DNA of 64,000 nucleotides from Acidobacteriota bacterium (GTDB lineage: Bacteria > Acidobacteriota > Terriglobia > Acidiferrales > UBA7541), in assembly GCA_013289825.1 (NCBI GenBank), contig JABCZF010000003.1, positions 62,001 to 126,000 of the forward strand. The letters are read 5' to 3'. Shown in pieces: positions 1-9,214 of the stretch; the first letter of the stretch is position 1, and each line of letters starts with the position of its first letter. A program made the translations under genes and the position numbers. The notes under the pieces were generated by a model. It ran no database searches and was not told the DNA's origin. It worked only from the letters and a program-made list of their open reading frames with translations.

Positions 1-140
1 AGCTTCTGAGCGCCGGCGATCCTCGCGCAATAATCCGAGCGGCAGGTGCTCCGACTCGAAGTACGGGTCACCGTACTGGCTGGCTTCCTAGCGTGCGAAG
101 AGAATCGCGCGCGGGCTTTTTCCGTGTAGCGTTCCAACGT
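1..140 (-). pseudogene. Decayed Clp N-terminal domain gene fragment (runs off left edge)
   Basis: On the minus strand one frame from about 140 reads LERYTEKARA, and a second frame from 87 to the edge reads EASQYGDPYFESEHLPLGLL and on. Together they resemble the start of Clp N-domain proteins (typical form MFERYTEKARRVIFFARYEASQ). Three lesions are visible: the expected ATG-TTC is ACG-TTG at 140-135, the frame changes near 105-115, and the Tyr codon expected before EASQ is TAG at 90-88. The domain in ClpA/ClpC-type proteins binds substrates or adaptors. The call rests on remembered family consensus and only 140 bases are visible, so the rest of the gene lies outside the window. Confidence 0.5.
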
Positions 141-505
141 GCGCCTATCTCACACTCCGCCGAACGGTGCGGCCCCCGATTCTGATTCTTCTAGGCAACC
201 CCTCGGAGTGAGGATATTACCGCGGAAATGAAGCGCGTGAGGTGGCGGTAGTGAAAGCATGCGCTCGGTGGTGGTCTGGGGGCCGCGCCAAGTTTGCAGA
301 TGAGAAGAGACCACCAAGAAGAGCGCGAAGTGAGTACAAATTGCATGGATCTAGTACTAGGACGCAGTTTTTGGCAAGCGTCCCTCGACCTGCATATCTG
401 ACTGACATCAGGCCACTTACTGGACCCAGGCAGAATTTGAGTGCATTTGGTTCGTTTCGTGCCCAAGTTCATGTCCCGGTCGAAATCACAAATGAGGAGA
501 CTTTC
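141..505. other. Gene-free stretch
   Basis: No convincing gene is seen. The open frame on the plus strand from 242 belongs to the next gene read through upstream of its likely start, and the minus-strand frames here have no recognisable product. The stretch probably holds the promoter of the gene at 506. Confidence 0.4.
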
Positions 506-859
506 ATGAGATTCCGCGCCATTCTTGCCTTGGCCACCCTGTTTATGACTTGCTTCACGTTAGCCGTGTTTGCTGAGCCCTGGCCTCCGATGGTCGGGCC
601 AACCGATACGGGCGGCCCACCGGAGGATCAATCCGTATCCGGGCAGATTGCGTCGGTGGGCGACGCCGCATTCGCCATAAACATAACGAAAGGCAAGCAG
701 GGCCCACAGACTGTGGAATTTCTGGTGGATGACAAGACGAAAGTAGAAGGTAAACTGACCATCGGGGCACAAGCGCTGGTTGAGTACCGCTCGGACAGCG
801 GACGAAACATCGCCGTTCACGTGGTGGTAACGCCGGCCTCTGGCATTGGTCCCGACTGA
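506..859 (+). CDS. Small secreted protein, DUF5666-like
   Basis: A 117-residue protein. The frame is open from 242, but the ATG at 506 is preceded by a GAGGAGA ribosome site and opens a signal peptide (MRFRAILALATLFMTCF, cleavage after VFA), so I chose it. The mature part (SGQIASVGDAAFAINI, then a short beta-rich stretch with DDKTKVEG) resembles the single beta-barrel of DUF5666-type periplasmic proteins, whose role is unknown. It stands 99 bp before the trehalose operon on the same strand and could share its promoter, but nothing shows a functional link. Confidence 0.65.
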   Translation: MRFRAILALATLFMTCFTLAVFAEPWPPMVGPTDTGGPPEDQSVSGQIASVGDAAFAINITKGKQGPQTVEFLVDDKTKVEGKLTIGAQALVEYRSDSGRNIAVHVVVTPASGIGPD

Positions 860-958
860 CCTGGGGGGTTCTCTCTTTCTGAACTGAGTGCAATCTTGTA
901 TATCGCCCGGTCGAGTCCTGCGGCATTCTGGAATGCTCGACGCAACTGAGGAGTCCTG

Positions 959-3262
959 ATGCGCACGACTCTGAAGATAGTCCTGCCCTTAATCGTCAGC
1001 GTGGCGGTGGTGTCCCTGCTGTTCGCGGGGTACCAGGTGCGCACGGAGAAACGCAACCTGCGCGGGGATCTTTCGCGGCGTGCGGAGATTCTCGGCGATA
1101 GTCTGCAAGAAACGGTCGAGCCTCTCTTGGATCACGGGCCAACCAAAAACCTGCAGCGGCTGGTGGCGCGCTTTGGACAAAGAGAACATTTAAAGGGTGT
1201 GGCGGTCTACGACGCCGAGGGCACGGCTATTGCGATTACTTCGGGCCTCCCTTCGGAATTCCAGAAACGGCCGTCGGTCGCGACGCGCGCCGCCCAGCAA
1301 GACGCGGGCTATGGTGAATTCCTGACCATGGACAGTTCTGCGGCTGCGGATCAAAAGGATGTGGGACCGATGCACATCTTTGCGTTGCCCCTGCATCGCG
1401 ACGGCCAGGCGGCGGGCACGCTGGTCTTGTTTCATGACACAAGTTACATCGACGTGCAGGTTCGACACACGCTGAGGGACGCACTTCTTAACGCCGCGAT
1501 CCAGACCCTGCTGATCAGCGGGTTGGCGATTGTGCTGGTGCGGTGGACGTTTACCGCGCCGCTGGCGCGCACGGCGAAATGGCTGCGAACGCTGCGAACC
1601 GGGCAGACTGATGCTCCGCCGATGACCCCGCAGGGAGAGATTTTTGACCAGCTGCATCAAGAAGTGACGCATCTTGCGAAGGACTTGAACGCTGCGCGGG
1701 CCACGGCGGAAGAAGAAGCGCGGCTACGCAATTCCAATGTGTCCATTTGGACGGCGGAGCGGTTGCGCGTGAGTTTGCGAAGCAAGCTGCAGGAAAAGCC
1801 GCTGTTTGTGGTCTCCAACCGTGAACCGTATTTGAACGCCTACAACGAAAAAAGTCATGCCATCGAGAGCATCGTTCCGGCCAGCGGCGTGGTGACGGCG
1901 ATCGAGCCGGTGCTGGTGGCGTGCGATGGGACCTGGATCGCGCATGGATCGGGGAGCGCGGATCGTGAAGTTTCCGATGCCCATGATCACCAGCGTGTTC
2001 CCCCGGAGCGTCCGAGCTATACGCTTCGCCGCGTGTGGCTCAGCAATGAAGAAGAAAAAGGCTATTACCAGGGATTTGCGAACGAAGGGCTTTGGCCGCT
2101 GTGCCACATTGCGCATACCCGGCCGGTGTTCCGTCCGGAAGATTGGGTGCATTACCAGCGGGTGAACCGGCGTTTCGCGGATGCCGTGCTGCAGGAGATG
2201 GAAGGGACAGAATCACCGATCTTGCTGGCCCAGGACTATCACTTTGCCCTGCTGCCGCGCATGGTTAAGGAGGCGCGTGCGGATGCGCGGGTGGCGATTT
2301 TCTGGCACATACCGTGGCCGAACCCGGAAGTGTTTGGGATTTGTCCGTGGCAGCGGGAATTGGTCGATGGTCTACTCGGGGCGGACCTGATCGGGTTTCA
2401 TATCCAATCGCATTGCAACAATTTTCTGGCGACAGTGGATCGTGCCGTGGAGGCCTTGACGGAGTGGGACCGTTTTGCCGTAAACCGGCAGGGGCATGTC
2501 ACGCGGGTGCGGCCGTATCCGATCAGTGTGGCGTTTGCGGAAAATGGCCACGCTATAAACGAAACACGAAATGCGGGCGAGGAGCGTGCCGCTCTGTGCG
2601 GCGAGCTGGGCGTCGAGGGTAGCCTGCTGGGCGTGGGCGTTGACCGCGTCGATTACACCAAGGGGATCATCGAGAGGTTCCGGGGCATCGAGCACTTTCT
2701 GGATCTTTATCCCGCTTACCAGCATCGCTTCACGTTTGTGCAGATAGGATCGCCAAGCCGGGCGGAAATTGACCGATACAGACTTTTTCTGGAAGAAGTC
2801 AGCGCGGAAGCGGACCGCATTAACGCACGGTTCCAGGCGGGGCGTTGGAAACCTATCGTACTGCTGAAGAAACATCACTCCCATGAGGAAATTACGCGGT
2901 ACTACCGGGCCGCGTCGGTGTGCCTGGTCACTTCCCTGCACGACGGCATGAATTTGGTGGCGAAGGAATTCGTTGCGGCGCGCGAGGATGAGCGGGGAGT
3001 GCTTATGCTGAGCACGTTTGCTGGGGCAGCGCACGAATTGCCCGACGCGCTGCTCGTGAATCCTTACGACGTGCAGCAGATGGCGGAAGCCATACATCGC
3101 GCGCTGGAGATGCCGGAAGAAGAGCAAGCCCGGCGAATGCAGCAGATGCGCACGAACGTACGCGAGCACAACGTTTACAGGTGGGCCGCTCATCTTCTTT
3201 CGGACTTAACAGAGATCCGCATTGACGCTCCGGAGCGCTTGGAGGTGCCCCAAATACCGTGA
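959..3262 (+). CDS. otsA: Membrane-anchored trehalose-6-phosphate synthase (GT20) with N-terminal sensor-like module
   Basis: A 767-residue protein in two parts. The N-terminus has a membrane segment (about 7-24), an extracytoplasmic region, a second membrane segment (about 177-197) and a HAMP/coiled-coil-like linker to about 265. Residues about 275-750 form a GT20 domain, which makes trehalose 6-phosphate from a nucleotide-glucose and glucose 6-phosphate. Family signatures present are [48 protein letters not shown] (with the phosphate-contacting Lys) and [15 protein letters not shown] (acidic sugar-nucleotide ligands), so the enzyme looks active. No phosphatase domain is fused and no otsB is in the window. 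Canonical OtsA is about 470 residues and soluble; the extra 270 residues suggest signal-controlled or membrane-localised synthesis. It begins a three-gene operon. Confidence 0.85.
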   Translation: MRTTLKIVLPLIVSVAVVSLLFAGYQVRTEKRNLRGDLSRRAEILGDSLQETVEPLLDHGPTKNLQRLVARFGQREHLKGVAVYDAEGTAIAITSGLPSEFQKRPSVATRAAQQDAGYGEFLTMDSSAAADQKDVGPMHIFALPLHRDGQAAGTLVLFHDTSYIDVQVRHTLRDALLNAAIQTLLISGLAIVLVRWTFTAPLARTAKWLRTLRTGQTDAPPMTPQGEIFDQLHQEVTHLAKDLNAARATAEEEARLRNSNVSIWTAERLRVSLRSKLQEKPLFVVSNREPYLNAYNEKSHAIESIVPASGVVTAIEPVLVACDGTWIAHGSGSADREVSDAHDHQRVPPERPSYTLRRVWLSNEEEKGYYQGFANEGLWPLCHIAHTRPVFRPEDWVHYQRVNRRFADAVLQEMEGTESPILLAQDYHFALLPRMVKEARADARVAIFWHIPWPNPEVFGICPWQRELVDGLLGADLIGFHIQSHCNNFLATVDRAVEALTEWDRFAVNRQGHVTRVRPYPISVAFAENGHAINETRNAGEERAALCGELGVEGSLLGVGVDRVDYTKGIIERFRGIEHFLDLYPAYQHRFTFVQIGSPSRAEIDRYRLFLEEVSAEADRINARFQAGRWKPIVLLKKHHSHEEITRYYRAASVCLVTSLHDGMNLVAKEFVAAREDERGVLMLSTFAGAAHELPDALLVNPYDVQQMAEAIHRALEMPEEEQARRMQQMRTNVREHNVYRWAAHLLSDLTEIRIDAPERLEVPQIP

Positions 3263-3346
3263 TCAAGCCGCCGGACGCCCGACCTTTCGAGTTTTCAGAT
3301 TGGCATCACGCCTCATGGAGTTTCGAGAACAGGAGAGTGCATCTGC

Positions 3347-4006
3347 ATGAACATTTCGGAAACGCCGTTCGAGTTTTTTACCGTTTCGTACTTGACGCGC
3401 ATTGGAAATCAGTCCGCGGGCACGATAGCCGAGTTTCTCAAGGGCCTTCAAGAATGCAGTGACGCCTCCATCTTTCATCACACTTTCCAGACCCTGGGCA
3501 CCCATCACTTCCTTACCGAAGGTTTTTCAAATGACTTCGCGCAGTGGGCTCACGCCGACGCCAGCCGCGAAGACCTGGCCGAGCAGCTGGCGGCGCTCGA
3601 CGTGCGCGATTATCTTTCGATTGCGGCGCTGCGCGGCGACCTGTGCCGCGTGGTCGGCGAATATTGCATCGAACATCCGGCTTTTTCGGAGCAAGCCGCG
3701 TTGGATCGTTTTTACTTCTGCGAGAGCGTGGAGGTCACCCTGCCATTTGGGCTGACTGCGGGAACGCTTGAGGAATTTCGCGACGCCATCCAGCATCTCA
3801 GCCACGCCTCTTTCTACTTTCATTTCCTTTCCTCGCGGCTGCGGCTGCAGCTGCAAACGAATGACTTTTCGCACTGGCTTGCGGATGGCCTTGGACTTGG
3901 AACGCTGGCAGACAGCGTCAACCGCATCGACATTTATACCAACACACTCGACAGCGCTCGCGCCAAGCTGCTAAGGCTGATCGACCGCGAGAGGACCAAA
4001 GCATGA
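3347..4006 (+). CDS. DUF5752-like protein of the trehalose operon
   Basis: A 219-residue predicted soluble, mostly helical protein with no signal peptide. The start (MNISETPFEFFTVS) has an AGGAGAG site 12 bp upstream. I recognise it as resembling DUF5752, a family often found beside trehalose synthesis genes; the function is not known. Its His-rich N-terminal third (IFHHTFQTLGTHHF) and a second similar stretch near 155-175 (HLSHASFYFHFL) suggest an internal duplication. It sits 84 bp after the GT20 gene and overlaps treT by 4 bp (ATGA), so it is probably translated together with treT and may assist it. Confidence 0.6.
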   Translation: MNISETPFEFFTVSYLTRIGNQSAGTIAEFLKGLQECSDASIFHHTFQTLGTHHFLTEGFSNDFAQWAHADASREDLAEQLAALDVRDYLSIAALRGDLCRVVGEYCIEHPAFSEQAALDRFYFCESVEVTLPFGLTAGTLEEFRDAIQHLSHASFYFHFLSSRLRLQLQTNDFSHWLADGLGLGTLADSVNRIDIYTNTLDSARAKLLRLIDRERTKA

Positions 4007-5232
4007 GTGAAGTAGCGATCGCCAGCCGAATTCCACTGGATGATTATCGGGCGCTGCTCGGCCAAGGTGAGATCGACGAACTGAGAGTGCTCGCAAAACC
4101 GCTGCGAGGGCGCAGCATAGAGATGATTAACTCGACCGCGGTGGGTGGCGGGGTGGCGGAGATTCTTAACCGCCTGTTGCCGCTCGCAGAGGAACTCGAG
4201 TTGAACATGCGCTGGGAGGTGATGACCGGTGGCGACGACTTCTACGGGGTCACGAAAGCGTTCCACAACGCGCTGCATGGCGCTCCGTATCACGCGGACC
4301 CGAAAGACTTTGAAATCTTTCTCGCGTGCAACGAGCGGAACCGCGCGCGGCTTCCGCTCGACGCCGAATTCATGATCATCCATGATCCGCAACCCGCTGC
4401 GCTGATCGATGGACGCAAGAAAAACGGGAATCACTGGGCCTGGCGTTGTCATATCGACCTTTCTCATCCCCATCGCGGGGTCTGGGATTTTCTCGATAAA
4501 TTCGTGGCGCGCTACGATGCCGCGATGTTTTCTTCGCCGGAATTTTCGCGTTCGTTGCCCATCCCGCAGTATCTTTTTTATCCGGCGATCGATCCACTTT
4601 CGGAGAAGAATCGCGAGCTGGAGAGTGGGTTTGTGGCCCGCACGCTCGCGCAGTATCAGATCGATCCGCTAAGGCCCATCCTTACGCAAATCTCGCGGTT
4701 CGACCGGTTAAAAGACCCCGTCGGCGTGGTTCGCGCGTACCGCATCGTGAAGCGGTATTTCGATTGCCAACTGGTGCTTGCCGGCGGCAGCGCTTCCGAC
4801 GACCCGGAAGGCGCGGTGGTTCTGAAAGAGGTCCAGCAGGAAGCCAACGGCGAAGCGGACATTCATATTATCGAACTGCCTGCCTGGGCTCCGCTGGAGG
4901 TGAACGCGCTGCAGCGAGCTTCGACGATTGTGATTCAGAAGAGCCTTCGGGAGGGATTCGGGTTGACGGTTTCCGAGGCGCTGTGGAAGAAGAAGCCGGT
5001 GGTGGCTTCGGCCGTCGGGGGAATTCCTGTGCAGGTCATCCACAAGCATACCGGGCTTTTGGCGCACTCGGTCGAGGGTACGGCGTATCAGATTCGGTTC
5101 TTGTTGTCACATCCGGAGATCGCGGCGAGGCTCGGCGAGAATGGGCATGAGCACGTGAAGGAAAATTTCCTCATCACGGAGAAACTCAAACGCTATATGA
5201 CGTTATTCCTGGCCATGGCGCGCCGAAACTAG
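4003..5232 (+). CDS. treT: Trehalose glycosyltransferring synthase (GT4, TreT-like)
   Basis: A 409-residue GT-B glycosyltransferase. The N-terminal lobe carries the TreT-type motif STAVGGGVAEIL (about 46-57) and MTGGDDFYGVTKAFHN; the C-terminal lobe has ISRFDRLKDPVGVV and the GT4 signature KSLREGFGLTVSEALWKKKPVVAS. TreT transfers glucose between a nucleotide-glucose and trehalose, and can work in either direction. With the GT20 enzyme upstream the operon encodes two different trehalose routes. The start overlaps the preceding stop (ATGA at 4003-4006), the sign of translational coupling. A related trehalose phosphorylase-type GT4 enzyme is the main alternative. Confidence 0.82.
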   Translation: MSEVAIASRIPLDDYRALLGQGEIDELRVLAKPLRGRSIEMINSTAVGGGVAEILNRLLPLAEELELNMRWEVMTGGDDFYGVTKAFHNALHGAPYHADPKDFEIFLACNERNRARLPLDAEFMIIHDPQPAALIDGRKKNGNHWAWRCHIDLSHPHRGVWDFLDKFVARYDAAMFSSPEFSRSLPIPQYLFYPAIDPLSEKNRELESGFVARTLAQYQIDPLRPILTQISRFDRLKDPVGVVRAYRIVKRYFDCQLVLAGGSASDDPEGAVVLKEVQQEANGEADIHIIELPAWAPLEVNALQRASTIVIQKSLREGFGLTVSEALWKKKPVVASAVGGIPVQVIHKHTGLLAHSVEGTAYQIRFLLSHPEIAARLGENGHEHVKENFLITEKLKRYMTLFLAMARRN

Positions 5233-5287
5233 GGAGGGGGAAGCCCTTTCCTGGAGGCTCTCGAGAGACGAGGATTTTTGTGAGTTT

Positions 5288-5303
5288 CCCCGGGGGCCCG
5301 GGG
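5288..5303. terminator. GC-only inverted repeat between convergent genes (possible terminator)
   Basis: CCCCGGG, two bases, CCCGGGG between the ends of treT and the convergent zinc-ribbon gene. The position suits a two-way terminator, but there is no T run on either side, so this is only a candidate. Confidence 0.3.
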
Positions 5304-5338
5304 CTCGGGAGAAATTGTCTGAAAAGCGAGACGGCTCA

Positions 5339-5944
5339 CTAGGTCAGCGACCATCCCAGAACCGTCATCCCCAGCACGAACAATAGCATCGCGGTGCTGG
5401 CAACGCTTAGGATTCGGCCGTGGCCGAGGAGATAGTCGCGTGATTCTGCGTCGATGCAGAGAAGCACGGAAACAACGAGTACAACTCCCCAGGCAAGAAT
5501 CGCGGGCAAGCCGGGATACCTGCCAATCATCGAGAGAAATTGGCCCGGAGGTTGCCCTGCGGGAACCCACCAGGGAATCAGGGGAGCAACACCGGCAGCG
5601 AGCGAAAGAGTCAGAAGCTTGCGTGTAAACCAGCCTTTAATTTTTGGCCGGGCCTCTTTCCAAACGAAGTAGTCCCAGGCCAACAATGCGAGGGCGAAAA
5701 TCACCCAGCCGTAGAGAGCGGCTTTTTGGTCCAGCCACCACCAGGCACGAAACAGGAAACGTGCGTTGTGTCCCATGGCATAGCGCGGGAGCAGGAACAT
5801 GGCCACCAGGCCATTGGCAGCCACGGCCACGAGCAGCGTGACCAGGCTCATTAGCTGGAACCAGTAGCGCGTGGGAACACGCCTGCACCGTGTGCAAACG
5901 GATTGTTTCGGCAGAAAGTTTAGTCCACAGCGGTCGCAGAACAC
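5339..5944 (-). CDS. Zinc-ribbon membrane protein of unknown function
   Basis: A 201-residue protein. It starts with a zinc ribbon (Cys3/Cys6 and Cys17/Cys20, MFCDRCG...VCTRCRR) followed by about five hydrophobic segments (about 28-52, 68-90, 108-125, 142-160, 178-199). Small zinc-ribbon plus membrane-helix proteins of this build are common in Acidobacteriota and have no assigned role. It is convergent with the trehalose operon and stands alone. I cannot name a function. Confidence 0.6.
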   Translation of the reverse strand: MFCDRCGLNFLPKQSVCTRCRRVPTRYWFQLMSLVTLLVAVAANGLVAMFLLPRYAMGHNARFLFRAWWWLDQKAALYGWVIFALALLAWDYFVWKEARPKIKGWFTRKLLTLSLAAGVAPLIPWWVPAGQPPGQFLSMIGRYPGLPAILAWGVVLVVSVLLCIDAESRDYLLGHGRILSVASTAMLLFVLGMTVLGWSLT

Positions 5945-6155
5945 GGCTGGTCACCCATTCGCGGGAATTCGAATCCTGTGATCGCTCCGAGAGTATCCGA
6001 TTGGAATCGAAAAAGACTACTGGTCTGAGGGTCAGTTGAAAGGGCAGGCAGTCTTGATAGTATGTAGGCGTCCAGCCAGATACCCTTCTCAGGGCGTAGT
6101 GCCGAAAGAAGCGCCTAGACCCGAAAGCATTGGGCCGTCAGGCGGAGGTGCAAAT

Positions 6156-7805
6156 ATGACCGAAGCGTCGAAAAAATGGGAAGGCCAGATTGTCGAAGGG
6201 GTTTTCCCTTTGCGTCAGTATCTTGGTGGATCCGACCATAGCGCGGTGTTCTTGACCGAGTTCGGCGGTGGTGATCCGCAAAAAGCTGTCATCAAGCTTT
6301 TTCCTTTCGATCTGGTGACGGCGGATCTGCAGCTATCGAGTTGGGAATCTGCAAGGCAACTATCTCACCCGAATCTCTTGCGATTGTTCCAGTCGGGGAG
6401 ATCGGGGATCGACGGCAATGACCTGTTGTATTTGGTGATGGAGTATGCCGAAGAAGACCTCGCGCAGATTCTGCCGCAACGCGCACTTACGCCGGAAGAA
6501 ACACGCGACATGCTGGGGCCGGTTCTGGATGCGCTGGAATACCTTCATGGCAGAGGATTTGTGCATGGCGACTTGAAGCCCGCAAATATTCTGGCAACGG
6601 GAGACCATCTGAAGCTTTCGAGCGACGCGAGTTCGCGGATCGGAGAATCGCAGAGCGTTCCAAGAAGAGCCGGCGCTTACGGTCCACCCGAAGCGAGCGG
6701 CGGAATGTTGACGCCGGCTGCCGACGTTTGGTCGCTGGGGATGACTTTGGTCGAGGTTTTGACGCAGCATTTGCCAGAATGGCAGCCCGCATCAAATCGC
6801 GAACCGGTGGTGCCTGTCAATCTTCCCGCGCCATTCCTGGAAATCGCCCGCCAGTGTTTGCGGCTGGAACCTCATCGGCGCATAGGTGTGGCCGACATTG
6901 CCGCACGGATGAATCCACGCGCGGTGGCGGCGGCCGCGTCTCGATCAGCTTCTTCTGGCGCGAGCCCGAGTGTCGGTCCCCTCGCTGCAGCCGGTCCGGT
7001 ATCGCCACGAACGGCATTGCCCGTGCCCTCGCTGCCGGGGCCTCCGAGAGCCGCCGCAAGAATGCAGCACCACCCCCAGAGGCCGCCGTCCTATAGAGGA
7101 TCGGGATCGGGGTCACGCTTTCTTCTTCCGCTGGTTGTAGGCGCGCTGTTGTTTGCGGCGATTCTGACGGTGCCGCGACTTCTCCCGCATCGCCCGGACG
7201 CAAAGTCCGCCGCGACGGTAGTCCCGCGTAAACCGGCTAGCCCGACTGCCGTTCGGAAGCCGGCCGAATCGGCCGAGTCGTCCAAGCCCAAGGCCAAGCC
7301 CGAGCGCGAATCAGCGGTTACCCGAACGGCAGAGTCCGTGGCACCGGCAGTTCCACAGGCGGCTCCGCCGGCTGCGCCAGTAGCTGCTCCGGACTCCTTG
7401 AAAAAGACCAGCGAAAGAGAGCCGCCGTTACCAGCGGCTTCTTCGGGCACGACGGCTGCTTCTCGGGAAACTCTGAAACCGGGCGCGCGTGAAATTGCTT
7501 CGGCCAAGGGTGACGTCCTGGATCAGGTTTTGCCGGACGTCTCGCAGAAAGCGCGTGCCACTATCCACGGGAAAGTGCGCGTCACCGTAAAACTTAACGT
7601 CGATCCGTCGGGGGGCGTATCGGAAGCGGAGTTCGATTCTCGGGGGCCGAGCCAGTTTTTCGCGGACCTCGCTTTGCAGGCGGCCCGCAAGTGGGCCTTC
7701 ACCCCGCCGGAAGTAAATGGAAAGAGCGTGGCGAGCGAATGGCGAGTGCGGTTTGTGTTCACGCCAAAGGATACCAAAGCCATTCCTCGGCAGACGGCTC
7801 CTTAG
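6156..7805 (+). CDS. Serine/threonine kinase-like protein with C-terminal TonB domain; degenerate active site
   Basis: A 549-residue protein from the ATG at 6156, which has a GGAGGTG site 6 bp upstream; the frame is open back to 6036. Residues about 12-250 form a protein-kinase fold: AVIKLF gives the VAIK Lys at 47, and VHGDLKPANIL stands for HRDLKPxN with Arg replaced by Gly and the catalytic Asp at 139. The glycine loop is reduced to GGSDHSAVF, and the DFG triad is not recognisable (LKLSSDASSR around 153-160). A Pro/Ala/Ser linker leads to one membrane helix (about 322-341), a second low-complexity linker, then a TonB C-terminal domain (about 455-545: KVRVTVKLNVDPSGG, AARKWAFTPPEVNG). It is probably a pseudokinase or an atypical kinase reporting to, or acting across, the inner membrane. 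No transport genes adjoin it. Confidence 0.75.
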   Translation: MTEASKKWEGQIVEGVFPLRQYLGGSDHSAVFLTEFGGGDPQKAVIKLFPFDLVTADLQLSSWESARQLSHPNLLRLFQSGRSGIDGNDLLYLVMEYAEEDLAQILPQRALTPEETRDMLGPVLDALEYLHGRGFVHGDLKPANILATGDHLKLSSDASSRIGESQSVPRRAGAYGPPEASGGMLTPAADVWSLGMTLVEVLTQHLPEWQPASNREPVVPVNLPAPFLEIARQCLRLEPHRRIGVADIAARMNPRAVAAAASRSASSGASPSVGPLAAAGPVSPRTALPVPSLPGPPRAAARMQHHPQRPPSYRGSGSGSRFLLPLVVGALLFAAILTVPRLLPHRPDAKSAATVVPRKPASPTAVRKPAESAESSKPKAKPERESAVTRTAESVAPAVPQAAPPAAPVAAPDSLKKTSEREPPLPAASSGTTAASRETLKPGAREIASAKGDVLDQVLPDVSQKARATIHGKVRVTVKLNVDPSGGVSEAEFDSRGPSQFFADLALQAARKWAFTPPEVNGKSVASEWRVRFVFTPKDTKAIPRQTAP

Positions 7806-8093
7806 AGCCAGTCCCCGATAGACCGGCGGCACTCTGGCGTTGCTAGAAGATCCTCACCGAGCGATACCATCGGGCTTATCGAAATGCTGGAAGACACCCT
7901 GTACAGAGGTACGGCGCGCCACATTCTTCCGCTTATGAGTAACTCCCTGAACTAGCTGAAAGCACTAAGCTTAGAACGTGAGCGATGGCCATCTGGCCCG
8001 GCGTACCATACCCACTTCGAAGGCGATCTCGTAATTTCGCTGGGAACAGGCGGCGCCCTTATTGCGCGCCCACGCCTGGCGGGGTCCCAGCCA

Positions 8094-9092
8094 ATGACGA
8101 AGTTGCAAAATCAAATTTGTTCAGGAAGCGCATCCGGTCTGGAAACAAAGAGGGGCCGGTGGCGACCTTCGATCCCTTACACGGCGGTGCTGGTGATGCT
8201 TGGCGCATTTTCGCTCGTGGCTGGTTTCGAGACCGCGCGCACGACGTTCCCCGCTCCCAAGTTGGATAGCGATCTAGAGGCCCAGGGCTCTTCTCCTTCC
8301 GTCTCGCCAGTAAGCATGCCGGCACCTGAGAACAAAAGTGATGCGGAGTTCAAGCGCCTCCCCCCGCAACAGCAAGCCGAGCGTTTGCTGGAACGGGCCA
8401 TGCATGGCGACGAGTCTTCTCTGGACAAGCTGCGCGAAAATGTGGATGACTGGCGGGGCCGCATTAAAAATACCGACCGACTTTTTGACCTGGTACTGGC
8501 AGCGCTGCACGCCAGAGACCTTCGCGTGAGGACGGCGGGGATTGACGTCGACCTTGCAGCAAACAATCTGAGCAAATCACCCGAAAGTGTGGCGCGATTG
8601 CTAAGGCAGTTGCAGGGCGATCCGGAAGGCCGCGGGATGGCACTGTGGCGGCTCGGGTCGCTGGGAAATCGCGGCGTTGAACCGGAGAAAGTGCTCGACA
8701 GCCTGCTGAACTACGCGCACGACCGGAACGAGCACACGCGTTATTGGGCAGTGGAAGGATTGGCGATGCTGGGCAACGATGCCGCGGTCGCCCCGCTACT
8801 CGAACTCTTGACCCACGATCCTTCGGCTCGCGTGCGCGAACGAGCGGCAAGCAGCCTGGGGCAATCCGGCATGCTGACGCGCGAAGAGCGTCTGGCCGCC
8901 GTGCCCCATTTGCTGAACTTTGCGGACGACGATTCGCTGAACACCACGACGCGGGAGTTGGTCTATGGTACGCTGCGCGTGATTACCGGCGCGGCGCTTG
9001 GAAACGATGCTAACGCCTGGCGTGAGTGGTGGGCGAATCACGATCCGGCCCGGGAACGCACTCGCCGGCGCACGGGAGTTCTCCACGCTTAG
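8094..9092 (+). CDS. HEAT-repeat protein with N-terminal membrane anchor
   Basis: A 332-residue protein. A single hydrophobic segment near 27-46 (IPYTAVLVMLGAFSLVAGF) anchors it; the remainder is predicted outside the cytoplasm. Residues about 165-300 contain HEAT/PBS-type repeats (TRYWAVEGLAMLGNDAAVAPL, ARVRERAASSLGQSG), a scaffold for protein binding. The ribosome site before the ATG at 8094 is weak, so the start could lie further in. The 288 bp upstream show no gene. The function and partner are unknown. Confidence 0.65.
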   Translation: MTKLQNQICSGSASGLETKRGRWRPSIPYTAVLVMLGAFSLVAGFETARTTFPAPKLDSDLEAQGSSPSVSPVSMPAPENKSDAEFKRLPPQQQAERLLERAMHGDESSLDKLRENVDDWRGRIKNTDRLFDLVLAALHARDLRVRTAGIDVDLAANNLSKSPESVARLLRQLQGDPEGRGMALWRLGSLGNRGVEPEKVLDSLLNYAHDRNEHTRYWAVEGLAMLGNDAAVAPLLELLTHDPSARVRERAASSLGQSGMLTREERLAAVPHLLNFADDDSLNTTTRELVYGTLRVITGAALGNDANAWREWWANHDPARERTRRRTGVLHA

Positions 9093-9214
9093 CCTGAAAG
9101 TGGACACGTATTCTTTTGTATACAGAGTTTTGCCTCTCACTTAGTTCCCGCACAGAAACTTGTAAGAATTGAGATGCTCGCCGGGAACCTCGACTAACTT
9201 TTGGGAGGATGACG

